A stretch of DNA of 64,000 nt, taken from positions 57,569,491-57,633,490 of the forward strand of contig OX104130.1 of assembly GCA_944470555.2 (NCBI GenBank), given 5' to 3'. Both the position numbers and the translations under genes were made by a program. The notes below the pieces were generated by a model that was given only the letters and a program-made list of their open reading frames with translations, was not told the DNA's origin and searched no databases. This stretch comes from Heterobilharzia americana. Its lineage: Eukaryota > Platyhelminthes > Trematoda > Strigeidida > Schistosomatidae. How positions within the stretch are numbered: the first letter of the stretch is position 1; the number at the start of each line of letters is the position of its first letter. Below are positions 11,711 to 23,796 of this stretch, piece by piece.

Positions 11711-13285
11711 TATAATGTAAAGTAATGCAGATACGTACCACTTTTACAAGTATGAATGAGTTACCGTACAAATTACTTGTATCCTTATGGCAGGTGACTT
11801 TAACCCCCACCTACTCACTCACCAGAGGGTATGAGTGCCACATGTTTAGATAGTAGAAAATCCCAGTGAAATAGGTGAGCGAAAGTTTACAATTTCGATA
11901 AGGGGACGCACTACCTTTGCATTAACGAAAAACCGGGACTCGCATCCCGGCATTAGACGTATTACCTGGGGGAAAATGAAGTTTGAGGCCAGTACCTACC
12001 TTGTAACACCTCGTACACTTTGCTTAAGAATACTGATGCACAGTTCGTGAGGGATGCATACAGGTTGTTTATCTGTCGTCTCTCATTAATGGCTCCAGAC
12101 TTATGTAATTCATGCATCCTTATACCATTTCACATCAAAGATCCACAATATTGCTACTTATTACGACTGATAGCTAAATATCTGCGTTTCTCAACTCCAG
12201 CACCCAGAAGCAATAGGTTTGTTTGGACGCATCAAGTGGACTTCCAGTATATCTTGCTCACCATTCTCACGAATAGTGACATCCTTATGGTCGGCGAGCG
12301 TTGGGCTTTCCAGGTTTTGACAATTATGTCAGGTATGGTGAACGCAGTGACGCTGGGTACCCTCCATGAAGGGTAGTTTCAGCCAAGGCCCGTTCCTCAC
12401 TTAATTATTTTTCGATGACTACCAAGCCAACTGAACTGCTCTTCTACAACGAGAAGAACCAAAAACAAAGCAACAGAAAGAGAAAGAAGCACGAATTCCA
12501 GCGAGGATTTTGTTTCCTATGTTCATGTTTCACCTTACTTAACTTTGTTTGCTATGGCGTCGATCGTGTGAGCTTTCTCTGTTAAATATATTGAGATGCA
12601 AATTTCATGCTATCGCGTAGCTTACAACTTCTGTTTTGTTCATTACGACAGGTAAAGCGGAATTCTCTTCAGCCTTAAATATGAAAGGCCAGTGCAGTTG
12701 AAGTGAATGTCCTATTATACATTCAGCGGGTCTAGTCTGTGAAATGTCATGAAGGATAGCATTGGCGCACTCACTGAGCCGGATAAGTCGTCAGATGATA
12801 AGAAGTTAACTGGTAACCGATTAACTTCAGAAGTTGGTTTGGAGGCCATGACTCTAGCAAGAAGTCTTTCCCACGTCAGAGAGAACTTGACGGTGAAGAA
12901 ATTTTCCTGCAAGCAGGATTGGTCTCTTTTTGTCAACTTCATCTACAGGCGGTTCTAAAACTTTTCGGAAGTGAAGTTCATTTTCACGAGGAACAGAACT
13001 AAAAGCAAGTAATTGGTTTACCAAACAATACAGATTTCCAGCGAGCCAGACGCATGCGAGAACACAAATCAAGTGTATTGAGGTACCACTTAACTTCTTG
13101 TACGAAATCTTATGAAATACATTTCCGCGAGTCCAAATAAGTGGAACGTCTAAGCAAAAGCATCCACCCGTAAAACTTCGAACCAAGCAGGATTCAGTTG
13201 AGTTACCAACAAATAATTATTGTCCCCTCTGTCGTTTCGTAGATATTTATTGGTTGATCTAAGGGTGAAATCGCTCTTGGGCTGA
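11710..13285. other. Unassigned, repeat-like DNA
   Basis: A 118-codon open frame at 12020-12376 has no recognisable motif and no splice context. I treat the stretch as old repeat or intergenic DNA. Confidence 0.3.
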
Positions 13286-13380
13286 TATCAGCTGGAGGAA
13301 AATTGGAAACCTGGGGGCACTGAGCGGCTGTTTCCTCCTGGCATGAGACTCCTCATCAACGCCCACCCATGATACTGCCA
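13285..13380 (-). repeat. Hammerhead SINE, family B, 3' fragment
   Basis: The minus strand carries ATGAGGAGTCTC, then GGAGGAAACAGC and the family B tail AGTGCCCCCAGGTTTCCAAT. The ribozyme core is partly eroded. It lies head-to-head with the next copy. Confidence 0.6.
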
Positions 13381-13439
13381 GAGACGTAAGTCGCGCTGTA
13401 TCCTGAATTGACAGAAGCTGGAGATACGGACCGTTGGAT

Positions 13440-13640
13440 TCCGACCCAGTGGCTCAATGGTATCGCGCTGTCCACGGAACCCGAAGGTCCTGGGTTCATT
13501 CCGTGACAGGAGGGGGTCACGGCTGAGGGGTCCCCAACTGGGACGAAACAGCTGTCCAGTGCTCCCAGGCTGCCAGGAGTCCTCCAGGTGATGTCAGCTC
13601 GTAGTGAATTCCAGCATGAACTCATCTGGTCATTTTGCGA
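13440..13640 (+). repeat. Hammerhead SINE, family B copy
   Basis: The tRNA-like head shows CCCAGTGGCTCAATGG (box A-like) and CCTGGGTTCATTCC (box B-like). The hammerhead segment is at 13515-13572, with CTGAGGGG (13523-13530), stem II TCCCC..GGGA, GAAA (13545-13548), stem III ACAGCTGT and GTC at the cleavage site. The last conserved A of CUGANGA is G here, so it is probably inactive. The tail GTGCTCCCAGG is shared with the copies at 48 kb and 56.9 kb. Confidence 0.65.
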
Positions 13641-16600
13641 TAATGAAACATGAGTCGAAAGCCCAGCATTAGAAAACTCACACTAGCACTACACAGGTCA
13701 AATTATCTTTGAGAAAACTTGAAGCTGAAAATGACCGTAAAGACTGCAAAATTTTCAAGGTAATAATGTTTTTCACGGGAAAACCAACACCTGGTGTGAA
13801 AGCCACAGTTTGACGGAACAGAAACTTCTCTGGGCACGGAATTACTGAAATACGTACCACAACCATGTTAGACAGCAACTTGCTGGTCGACGAACTCGGA
13901 TTCGTACAGAGTTGGCAACATCGAAAATATTTCCTTGTGAAACGCATCATCACTTCCCCACAATACATCAGGCGGAAATGTGGTAGTCTTGTGGTAGTTT
14001 GAATCGAGAAACTAGTATCGTTTCTGAAACCCCCGGTTCAAGCAAATGAAGGGAAAATTCTATGTAGCTGGTAGATAACCAGATCTTGGAGCATTCGAGA
14101 AGACAAACTGCACCTCATGTAGCTCCAGACTGCCTCCAAAATCGATCCATAGGCCTCCTATGCTCAGCAACTTTGTCATTGCTGGACGGTTGCCTGCAGA
14201 TCCCTAACAGCGAGATTTTCTCAGGTTCCTACGTGGCGCGTAACACAGTCATACAGGCCATACTTCTATAGAATATCAGCCGGATGTCCGTCAGTGGTCA
14301 GGCGTATCCTGGCTGGGTAGCTATTCAGATAGTGGCGAATTTCGCAGAGCACTCAGCTGTAAATATTCAGCCGCGATACCAGCAAGGCATGGCGTACCAC
14401 AATAAGCTAGTCTCAGTCCGCCACTGCACCTGTAGTTGTCAAATAACCATTGGTAGACCATCAACTTCTCGATTCTTTATGCACTGATGGCGTTAGGTTG
14501 CGCAAAGCTGTGAGATCCGAAAGGGAATAGAATGCACCGCGGAATGATCGAAGAGTAGGTGAAAGCAACGGAATGAAACCACACACAGTTAAATACAGGA
14601 CAATGTTTTCTGCACTTCTGATTCCAAAAAATCACCCTACTCTCTCAATGGAGCGCACATTTCTGAGACAACCATAGCGAAATATCTGGGTTCAATTTTG
14701 GCTGACAAACTGGGCGCTAGTAAAAGGCTGTCGGGAGAAGCTTTTGAGACTTACACATTGCTAGAATTCACGGACAGACAACTGAGTACTCTCACTCCAC
14801 AGCTTCCCCCTAAACCATACAAGACTTGCCTACGACTGTGCGCTCAAGCTCGTAAAGTTGTTGCACAGCTACACAATGTGAGTCCCATTGATGCAGTGGA
14901 AACTAAAAGTGGGTGGATTAGGCGTCTGAGCCTATGCACCCCAAGTCACTGCGGGATATGTGATGACTCGATAGCAGTCGACGGGATACCAGGGAGATTA
15001 AGAAATCCCGGCGGAGAAACGTCAGTGTACAGTCTTTATTGTGATCGTCTTGGAAGTTTGAACAGAATTGCTCATCAAAAAGCAGAAACTTGTGTAGCGT
15101 CACAGTTATCACTTCTCCAAGTCTGCAGCCACTGAGACACATTTCCTACTGAAGTAGCCCCCTTTGTATCTGTCAACAGTCTCACGAAAGTGTTGAATGC
15201 ATGCAAAGTGATAGGTAGGATATGTTCGTCTATTCAGTATAGTTATCATCCTAAAGAAGCCAACTGGAGTAGTAGGAATCCAACACTTTCGGTTATCTTC
15301 TTACCAATTCCGTTTGGTTCCCACAATTATTGTGGAAGAAACTTAGTCCAAATACTACAACTAATCAGCACAGCTATCTCGCGACACACCATCGTTGGAA
15401 TCTATCAACACCGCAACACTGGGGGATCTCATACATTGCCCGATAAACTTGGTGGGTATCAAAAAACCAGCAAAGCTTACCAGAGCAATCCCAGATAAGT
15501 TTCTGGAGTTACAGCATTCGAGCCCAGAGCGGACCCGAAATTTCTCCACAGAACCTGGAATCACGAGCGATGAAATCGTTCAGTTTATGAAAAGCCAGTA
15601 TTACCGGCGCGGCATATTGAAATTTTCGTCTACTGATTTTATTTTCGCCCTTCTTGAGCGCTGGCGAGTTTTTCCTCGCCTTCATTCTTCTGGGATATGG
15701 TCACGCTTATGGCTATCCTAATGTAGCTGTCGTCTTCTAAATCAACAATCTTGCAACAAAATTTCTGAGGGATGTGCAGTTCTATTTCGGTCAATGTCGT
15801 CACTCTCCAACACAGACAACTGTGTAGTGCGTCAAGCCGCCATGGTAACATGCCACAGCTCGGTTTGCTGCGTCCGCGGTTTTACATATTTCACTCAAGC
15901 ATACACCCTGAATCTGCAGGTGGTTTTCTGCATTTATCATGGTCACACAGTCAGACAACTGAAGGCACGGTCGATAACCTGTTATCGTGGTATCATTGTT
16001 TATCCAACCTGTAAATGGCTTACATACATTAACATATCCTTTTTCCCGTATCTAGTCATTGACATGCGTGGTAGCACCGAGTCGGTCAAATCTGATACCA
16101 AAATCACCCCAAACATTGCCTCAACCCAGGCACCGATCACCACTTTCTAAGTGATAATTAGGACTCCAGCCGAGAGATGTGGAAACAACTCGAAGAATCA
16201 TAGCTCATCACCTGGGCCGAACATAGTAGAATGCTCGGGGATGCTTATACCTAAGAAGTCAAATCTCTGCCTCTCGCCACATCTCAAACCCCTGTGCCTT
16301 CGGCCAACGAAGGGGTGGCCTCAATGGCACATCGACTAGGAACCCTAACCAGCTCGTAGTAAATGCTAATGGGAAATGAGGGAGAATGAAAAAAGATGCC
16401 CTTTGGATAGGCTGTACGAACTGTACAAAGGCAAGCATTCAGTTTCAAGAAAACCCCTGCCGGTAAGGCTGACCCTGAGCCTGGCCTCCGATCATCCCCC
16501 AAAAGTGCCAGACCAGGTCGGCTATGTCTCGTAGGAACAATGTTCGATAAGTGCCTCACTCGCCAAAGCCAAAAACTGCCTTCATCCCTCTCATACCGTA

Positions 16601-18200
16601 ACCGACTTCTTACACACGGGAAAGAAACACACCTATGTTGTTCAACAGTGGTAATAGGCATTTGGAGAGCTAGAGTCGAAGGGAATAGCAGCTAAAGAGG
16701 TCTTTAGGGCCCCAAGTCCTCCGAAGACGACTGCAATTGAGTTGCCTAGACCGGCAACTGTCAACTTCAGATGTCCGGAGCTCCTAACTGCACTACTAAA
16801 ACATGACAAACGGTGGATAACGCCATCAGCAAGAACGTTTGCTTTTGGGAAAAAACTAGGAGAACTGTGACAACGGCCAGCAGCATCCCTGCTTCGTGCT
16901 CATGCCTCCAGTGATATACGTAGACGCGGCAACTTCCAGACTGACAACTTTGATTCACTGATGACCAGGGGATCCACTCTCGGAAAAAAGGAATTGGCCA
17001 GCTTCAGTGGAAATGGCCTGGCAGCTTCAACTTTGCTCATTGCACTTTCAGTCTTAAATTAAGCACCTCACGTTGCAAGCAGCCTTTTCAGCTTTACTTG
17101 CAGAAATGTTAGGCGTCTTAGGGGTAGGGTGGTGGAGGTACGATCACTTCGTTTCTGCTCTACTCAGCCAATCGTAATCTCGGAAAAGACGACTATCGCC
17201 GGACGTTGCCGACACTGAAGAGGATTTGGACAAAGAAAAAGGGAAGAAGGGAGGGAAGTGCACTGTGAGGACGTTTCAATGGCCGGTTTGAAATTGCATG
17301 ACTTATAGGTCCTGAACTGACGTGGATCCAAACCTCATTTGGTATAAATTCACTATAAGACACATTAGGCACATATTGAGGAAGGTCTGCAGGCCTCCTA
17401 CCGGCAGCGAGGGGCGGGAGTGACCACCACTCCTGGTAGTGTCACTAGTGACAACAATGAGGTACATCGAGTTGACCATAGGGGGAATTTTGAAACTCCT
17501 GCCTCTCAGCTATCATTGGAGCGATTTCACCCTCGTCTTTGATGCACCAGGACAGACGGCTCACCTATGAAAAAATATCACTCGACAGCCCAATCACCTC
17601 AGTAGTGGGGTCCCTACCAGTTGACCACTCATGAGGACTAGTGACGGATATCACCTGGAGGATAATCTCTGAGAATGTCCCCGAAGCAGCGCCGACAGCT
17701 AAGAAGCGGACCCTACTGCAAAATGAGTCACTGACAGCCTCCTGAAAGCCAAGAGGACAGCATGGTGTGAACGAAGGCTCTCCAGCAAAAAGTCATCATA
17801 ATGGATCTGTAACTCCAAGAAATCTATTTAACATCAAGATGTAGGGGAAAGCATGCCGTTCCAACTGGTTTCTGCATATAAGCTTGAGGTGAACCTTAAA
17901 GACCTCTGTGGACTGGAGGATGCCGAAATTTTTGGCACCAGTTCGATGCACAACTGATCATACTATCACTCGATAAAAATTGCCAATTGCGTCATCGGCC
18001 CTTAACATTGCCCAATGTCGTAGAGGTGCATAGCAAACGAGTAATCTTTGTAGTGTTTCTCAAAAAACTGTCAGCTTCGAATAAAAAGTCGGAAGGGTGC
18101 CATCATACTAGGCCACCTGCTTTCAAACTGTGTACAAGTCCCTTACGCTGCTAACTGTGGTGCTATCCTTTCTCCGATACTCACAGAAGGAGATAGGGTG
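13640..18200. other. Repeat-derived region, mostly unresolved
   Basis: GC-richer than the host intergenic DNA and free of long open frames with recognised domains. The right part (about 17.0 kb onward) is probably the 5' portion of the plus-strand element described next. No host gene is seen. Confidence 0.35.
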
Positions 18201-19080
18201 AACATGAAACGTTTTTGATTTATAGCACTCCCTCCAGTGTTGTCAAAAGTGACGGAAAGCCTGATAGACGACCACGTCATCGGCCATCTAAACGAACAGA
18301 GAGCATTGGGCGGTTCTCAGTATGTCCTCTGAAATTGTAGGCCCTAAGCCTCAAAACCTCTGGCAATCTGCGGTATCTGGACTATATGCTGAGGCCCGCA
18401 GATCCCTGCTCAGGTGATTTTCCTGCACTTTGTCGAGGTCTTAAACACAACTCAGCACACCGTTCTCAAACACAAAGTAGGTCATTTAGGAATGAGCGGC
18501 CTGATGTTATCCTGGATTGCGGACAATTGAGACGGCTGGGAATTCTGCACTAACGCCAACAGGCTTTGCTCAAAGTGGATGGCACCACTGAGAGCAGCGA
18601 CATCCAGAAGAGTATCGGGTGCACTAGGAAGTAACCCTAGAATGAACGAAGAACAGGACTAGTAGGCGACCTAGATAAGTTTCAAGCCATGTTTACATGC
18701 AGTCTCGGCTTGAATAAGGCGCCCTGCAGTCTCTGTGGTGCGTGATTTTCTCACAGGACCTCGAAGGAACACCTGGGACTAGTACTGACAGGTGAACTAG
18801 ATACTAGTCACAATTATCCAGGGGTTCTTCCAAAAGCCTCTGCTGTACTACACTTCATGCGCGGACAAGAAGGTGCCCTCTCCCCACAACTCTTTCGAAG
18901 CTTTGCAAGACCGAAATACGGCCCTATTTGGAGGTCCATAACGTCACTGCAATCGAACCTGAGAAGAAACGCAAACCTCCTTGAGAATGCCCACAGGCAG
19001 GTAACGGAGGGTTTAGTAGGGACATGGGTCTCGGCCTTTACTGCACCAGTTGTCGTAATTTACGTGAGGAGTTTATAGCA
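18200..19080 (+). mobile_element. Degenerate CR1/Jockey-like reverse transcriptase fragment
   Basis: Reads LSKVTESLIDDHVIGHLNEQ near 18240 (reverse-transcriptase finger region), then KVGHLGMSGLMLSWIADN near 18475. The C-terminal segment at 18857-19078 carries RPKYGPIWRSITSLQSNLRR and QVTEGLVGTW, a style common after the reverse-transcriptase domain. Multiple stops and frameshifts are present. The pyrimidine-rich 19.1-19.86 kb region may be its 3' untranslated part. Confidence 0.65.
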
Positions 19081-20740
19081 GCCCACAGGTTGCCAAGTAA
19101 TTCAAGTCAACTTCGGGAGGAATTCTACCGAATGATCACTATGGCAGCTCTTGTGGTAACCCGTAGTGAGCCCCACATAAAAGACAGAAGGTCATGACTT
19201 TTCACACTTTGTCCCTCTCTTCTTCTTTGTATCTGGTGTCTGATAAGACTGCTACCGTTTCATTTGTCCACAACTCCAAGAAAAGCCTGGACAGCGTCAC
19301 AGCGACACGGCTCACGCTTATCCGGCATTGGCGTGGAACAAACCGAAATAAACAACCAAATCTGCTTTACTTTGACACGGTTACTTCCATACCGGCTGCC
19401 TTGCACTGCCACCATTATCATGAATCCAACTCTACTTTGTACTTCTCCACAAGACATCTCACCTCTACAGTTACCATAACACCAGTAATGTCATTACTGC
19501 TTCTGCCATCATTGCTTATCCTATAGCCTCGCCTGCTCCCCTCTTTGTCCCCGCCTCTCTAAGATTTCGTGCCACTCACTGAGATTTCCTGTTTCGTTGC
19601 ATTGCTCCCTGCCTTTCTGCAAATGCCTTAATTTCCGGTTTCCTCTCGCCTTACTTCTTTTCCTTTTCCATTTCTCATTACTTCTCATTCATTCTCCGCG
19701 ATTATCTCTTCATTCTCCTAAGCTTCCTTTTGTGACAACTTCAAACAACCTTTTGGTAACTCCACATCTGAAGAATATATCTGTGTCGGTGTCATATGAC
19801 AAAGCATACACCTTCCTACAAATTTAACCAACACCCAGATAAGATTACTAGCGCTAAAATGGATGAGTCAGAAAATTTACTGTACTGCAATTAATCAAAG
19901 GCCTAGAATCATTCTGAAAGACTTGGAAATGGGAATGGAGGAATCATGTTAGTTCAAATTAGTTACCAAAACAAATATTTTATATTGGGTCGTCCAATTT
20001 CAAGTGGCAGTTCAAAATTGTGTACGCTACGCGAAATCTCATGGGTTTGTTGTCCTGATTTATAGATTGTGAAATAATGTAAGCTTGCAGTTTGTATACT
20101 TTCGGAAAACAAAAAAACTGCAACCTTACTTTGCTCTACGCTCTTGTATGCGCTTAAAATATATTTACTTCGCAATTTAGTGTAGATAAGCTCTATTTTG
20201 TCTCATATGGAAATTTAATGATACTCAGAATAAAGTGGCTTACATGTTTACGCTTTCATAGGTCGCGTCACTTACAGAAATATCTATTTATCTTCATGTT
20301 TGCCATTCATAAGCGCGTAGCAATTAGTAAAGACAGTTTGAAATATCGACTTCTTTATTGTGCGCTAAATGGACCTACATAGAATGGATAGTTTTCACCG
20401 TCATTTCCTAAAATTCTAATTGCAATGTCTCGTCTTTAATCGTTTTCGCCAGGACGGTAGTTCAGTTTCGAGGCATTTTGTACAGAACCAATGGTCAAAG
20501 ACATCAGAGAAGTGGTTTACGTCAATGTCCACCTGACCGTCAAAACACATAAGCTGATGCCTACAGTTTATTCTTGAGTTGACGTTATTCACATAAATTT
20601 TTTTCTTTCAAAAATGTCGATGGCGCGTTAAGATAGGAACTATCTATCTCCCTAAAATTATAGATAGACAGAAACTTATGTATTCATTTCTACAATTGAT
20701 TTAAGAGAATTATCTGCCTTATTTGAGAAATCCTCAAGAT
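19080..20740. other. Possible retroelement 3' region, then AT-rich intergenic DNA
   Basis: 19.1-19.85 kb is pyrimidine-rich and low in coding signal, as retroelement 3' ends often are. Beyond 19.85 kb the composition returns to AT-rich host DNA with nothing recognised. Confidence 0.3.
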
Positions 20741-21400
20741 TTCCAGACCAATATTTTCTCTAGCACCCGGCAGAGTTCTGACAAGTTCTAGCTTACGGAT
20801 AGGGAATAATGTGGTGGAACATGTTGACCAGTTCACCTACGGAGTTGTGTCAGCCGTTACTCATTGGGTGTTTACATAATCTCAGCTTAGACACAATAAA
20901 CCTCCCCGTCATACTTTAGCTTACATCATATCTGACGCTAATGAGCTATTTATCCACCTATTTTGGATGAGGATACTAAGCTGCTGCTACACTGCTGTAA
21001 GACATGGTCACTGAAAATCAGTGATACGAAAAGATTACAAAATTTTGGCTAAAAATGTTATAGTGATGTTGTCCACCTATGGTAGGACCACCGTTTGAGT
21101 GATGATGGTCAGATGTAGGGTTTTAGACAAGGGGGTTAAGTCAGTCAAATAGGTGGTGAATGTCCAGTGACTGAGGTGAATTGGACATGTGGTGCGCCTA
21201 TCGCGGTGCCACCAACCTCAATGGGCAATGCTAGCCGAGGTATGACTAGGTTGGAAAAAGGTTAAGGGCAACCAGACCAAGATGTGTTACAGGCTCGTTA
21301 AGCTTTTGACTGGTGGTCTGAATCTTGTATTCTATTTGGCCAGGACCCTCAAGACAACAGAAACTAATGACTAACGACTATTGGTAGCATGAATTTGGTA
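20740..21400 (+). mobile_element. RTE-like retrotransposon 3' fragment (degenerate)
   Basis: Near 21103-21290 it reads MVRCRVLDKGVKSVK, then IGHVVRL and AMLAEV, LGWKKVKGNQTK. This is the 'LGHVLR' type C-terminal block that follows the reverse transcriptase in RTE-like elements. Stop codons interrupt it several times. It resembles the 43.4-46.5 kb element more than the 33 kb family. Confidence 0.6.
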
Positions 21401-22030
21401 TAGAAGAGTCCTGAAGAATCAATTTATATTTAAAGGCTGTAAAAATCTTTTCAACCGTATTGGAATTTATGCCTGAAGGATTCAAACAACCTGCTCAATG
21501 TCAGGAATGTTTCTACCAACATTATGAAGTCTGTTTGTCACAAGTTAACCCTCAACCCCACTATGAGTTTGTTTATCCTTCTTAATTCCGAAGCTCTTTG
21601 AAGGACCTCCACTGTCATGCCTTTAACAAAGTTAGACATGGCTAGTGATGGTGAGCATTCTCGGATGATGTAGTGATAGTTTCTTGGTCATGTGTTGCTG
21701 AAGTCTTACTATTGGATTCAGGTTTGGTAAAACCCTTAGATGTTCCAAGATATCCTTATTGAAGCGGTTGTGATGACACCCTTACACTTCAATACTCCCA
21801 AGTTTAAAAGAATCATGTTTTGAGGCGACACTATGAGTTTTGAACGGTTTCCTTTAGGGATACTTTTCTATTAACGGTCCAAACAAGTTTGCAATACCAG
21901 TTTTATAATGTCAGTTATTTGTAACAAGTACTATTCACCCTTTTGAGTAGTAGCCCAGCATGTCAAGCTTATACCAAAGGATAATCGGTTAAGCTTTGAT
22001 TCAGATTTCGGGGTCAGAATTATTGTTTAA
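21400..22030. other. Unassigned AT-rich DNA
   Basis: No gene or domain recognised. Part may be the 3' untranslated end of the minus-strand element that follows. Confidence 0.3.
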
Positions 22031-23250
22031 AGATAGCAGATTGTGAGCCTATAATAGCGTTTTTCAGTAGATCTCTATGCCTGTCTAGTCGTTTCCTGAA
22101 CGAGTCAAATGATGATGTGGATACCACTCCTTATGGAAGTCGGTTCCTGACGTTAATTACTCGACACGAGAACCGGTGCGCTGCGGATACTATGTTCGTT
22201 CTTTGCTTTTGTAGTCTCTTACTATGTCTTTTGAGGTGTCTCTACCTAGTGGGGTGGAAAAGAGAAGATAGATCGGGTCCAGGATCATTTCTTAGAATCC
22301 TATTTAGCATGATTAGATCTCCCCTCTGTCTGCGATTAGCTAAAGAGAAGAGGTTCAGCTCCTTGAGTTGACCTCTATGGGTAAGAACAGCAATCTTAGG
22401 GGACACACAAGTGGCTTCCCTATAAACTCTTTGTAGAAGGTCTGATTCACCTTTCAGACAAAGATTTGCCACTGAGTTTAGACCTAGAATGGTGAAAATA
22501 TCACCACTTACTTTTGTAAAATTTCTGCCTAGTGCCCAAAGTGTGCTAAGACTCTGAGCTGCGACCAAATGAAAACGTGCCTTAGTCCTAAATTGTAACT
22601 GACTGTGACCCCTAGGTCATTGTGGTTCAGTGCTGAAGGTAGAGAAATCCTATCGGTATTGTAGGTCTTGTCACCTGTGTGTCTCATGTGCATGCTCACG
22701 CATCTGCCTGTGTTGAGAAGTATCAGCTAATTCTCTAATCAGGTAAGCAGTCTCTTTGCGTCTATCTGAAGTACACATATATCCTGTTCATCCATGATTT
22801 TCAGCCAGATTTTTACATCATCAGCACAGAGAACTACAGGGAGTTTCGTCATATTAAGCAGCGCATTTTTGTACAGAAAAATGGCAGGGGACCCAGTATT
22901 ATACCTTGCGGTACTTCACTCCCTACCGACTTCCGAGTAGAGAGGGGAGAATTCGTCCCCACTGTCTTTCCGCTGAAAACAAGGAACCCTCTGGTCCATG
23001 CAAGTTGATTTGCACTGATCCCGAAACTTTCCAGTTTCTCGAGCAACCTGGAATGAGATACATTTTCGAAGACCTTACTAAAGTCTATGAAAATGATGTC
23101 TACACTTATTCTATCATCCTTAGACTTAACCTAACTTTCTGTGACTGTCAGAAGTTTTGCAGTGTAAGAGAAATTTCTGCAGAAGCTATGCTGCGAATGG
23201 ACAGAACTATGATAAGCATAGTATTACCATTAGTCTTACAAAATGGGTGA
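22030..23250 (-). mobile_element. CR1-like non-LTR retrotransposon, 3' half
   Basis: The minus strand carries KLESFGISANQLAWTRGFL and VGSEVPQGIILGPLPF (23046-22849), the reverse-transcriptase PQG..LGPL block. Then LCADDVKIWLK follows near 22830 with the catalytic ADD kept. The C-terminal segment at 22568-22242 ends in RGDLIMLNRILRND and SLFHPTR, then an FSCRVINVRNRLP-like block near 22150. These are hallmarks of the CR1 group. Frame breaks make it non-functional. Confidence 0.78.
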
Positions 23251-23740
23251 CTTGTTTTCAAGGATACGAACCTCTGCCAAGTTGCTTTATTGCAGCAATA
23301 GACTTACCTGACACATTTTATAATCTTTACTCGTCTCAGTGAATTTTCTATTTTGTGAATTATTGAACTGATATTTTATCATTTCCTTGTCAGCTCAAAT
23401 CATAAGAGCAGAAATTCTTTAATTTTTTATCCATATTTTTATTATTTTAATGATTTTTGAGCCTTGATTTAATTCAACATCATGTAACGTTCCAGTCTCA
23501 CATCCTTGATAATATTGAGATAATCACTGAAAATCGTATGTTTATGCCTCACTGGGGTTCATTTTTCTTAAAGTTTTGATTTTAGCGGTATATAAAATCA
23601 TCTTTATTTATCACTTGAGTCAATTTCTCCACTACAAAAATTTTTTTTATGTTGCAGCCTTAACTGTTTCGGAGTAAAATTTGTGAAAAGATTCAGAACG
23701 TCTTGAAAGTTTGTATCACTTGAAGTGTTACGTTAAGTAG

Positions 23741-23796
23741 TCGTACAGTCGAATAGCCAGGCAAAACTATCTCTATTCGACGGCTCCATTTTCAAT
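23741..23796 (+). CDS. CNTROB: Candidate CNTROB 5' exon
   Basis: Open frame ending CTCTATTCGACGGCTCC...TCAAT|GTAAGT in phase 2, followed by a 28-nt intron (23797-23824) whose acceptor is TTTGAATTTCAG. An in-frame stop lies just upstream and no ATG is present, so the left boundary (a TAG acceptor at 23739-23740) is a guess and the true first exon lies further upstream. Confidence 0.35.

Noticed and set aside
12020..12376. 118-codon plus-strand open frame as a gene
   Set aside because: No recognisable motif, no splice or promoter context, and it lies between repeat fragments.
14698..15135. 145-codon plus-strand frame as a retroviral-like protease or integrase
   Set aside because: No DTG, HHCC or DDE-type motif is visible.
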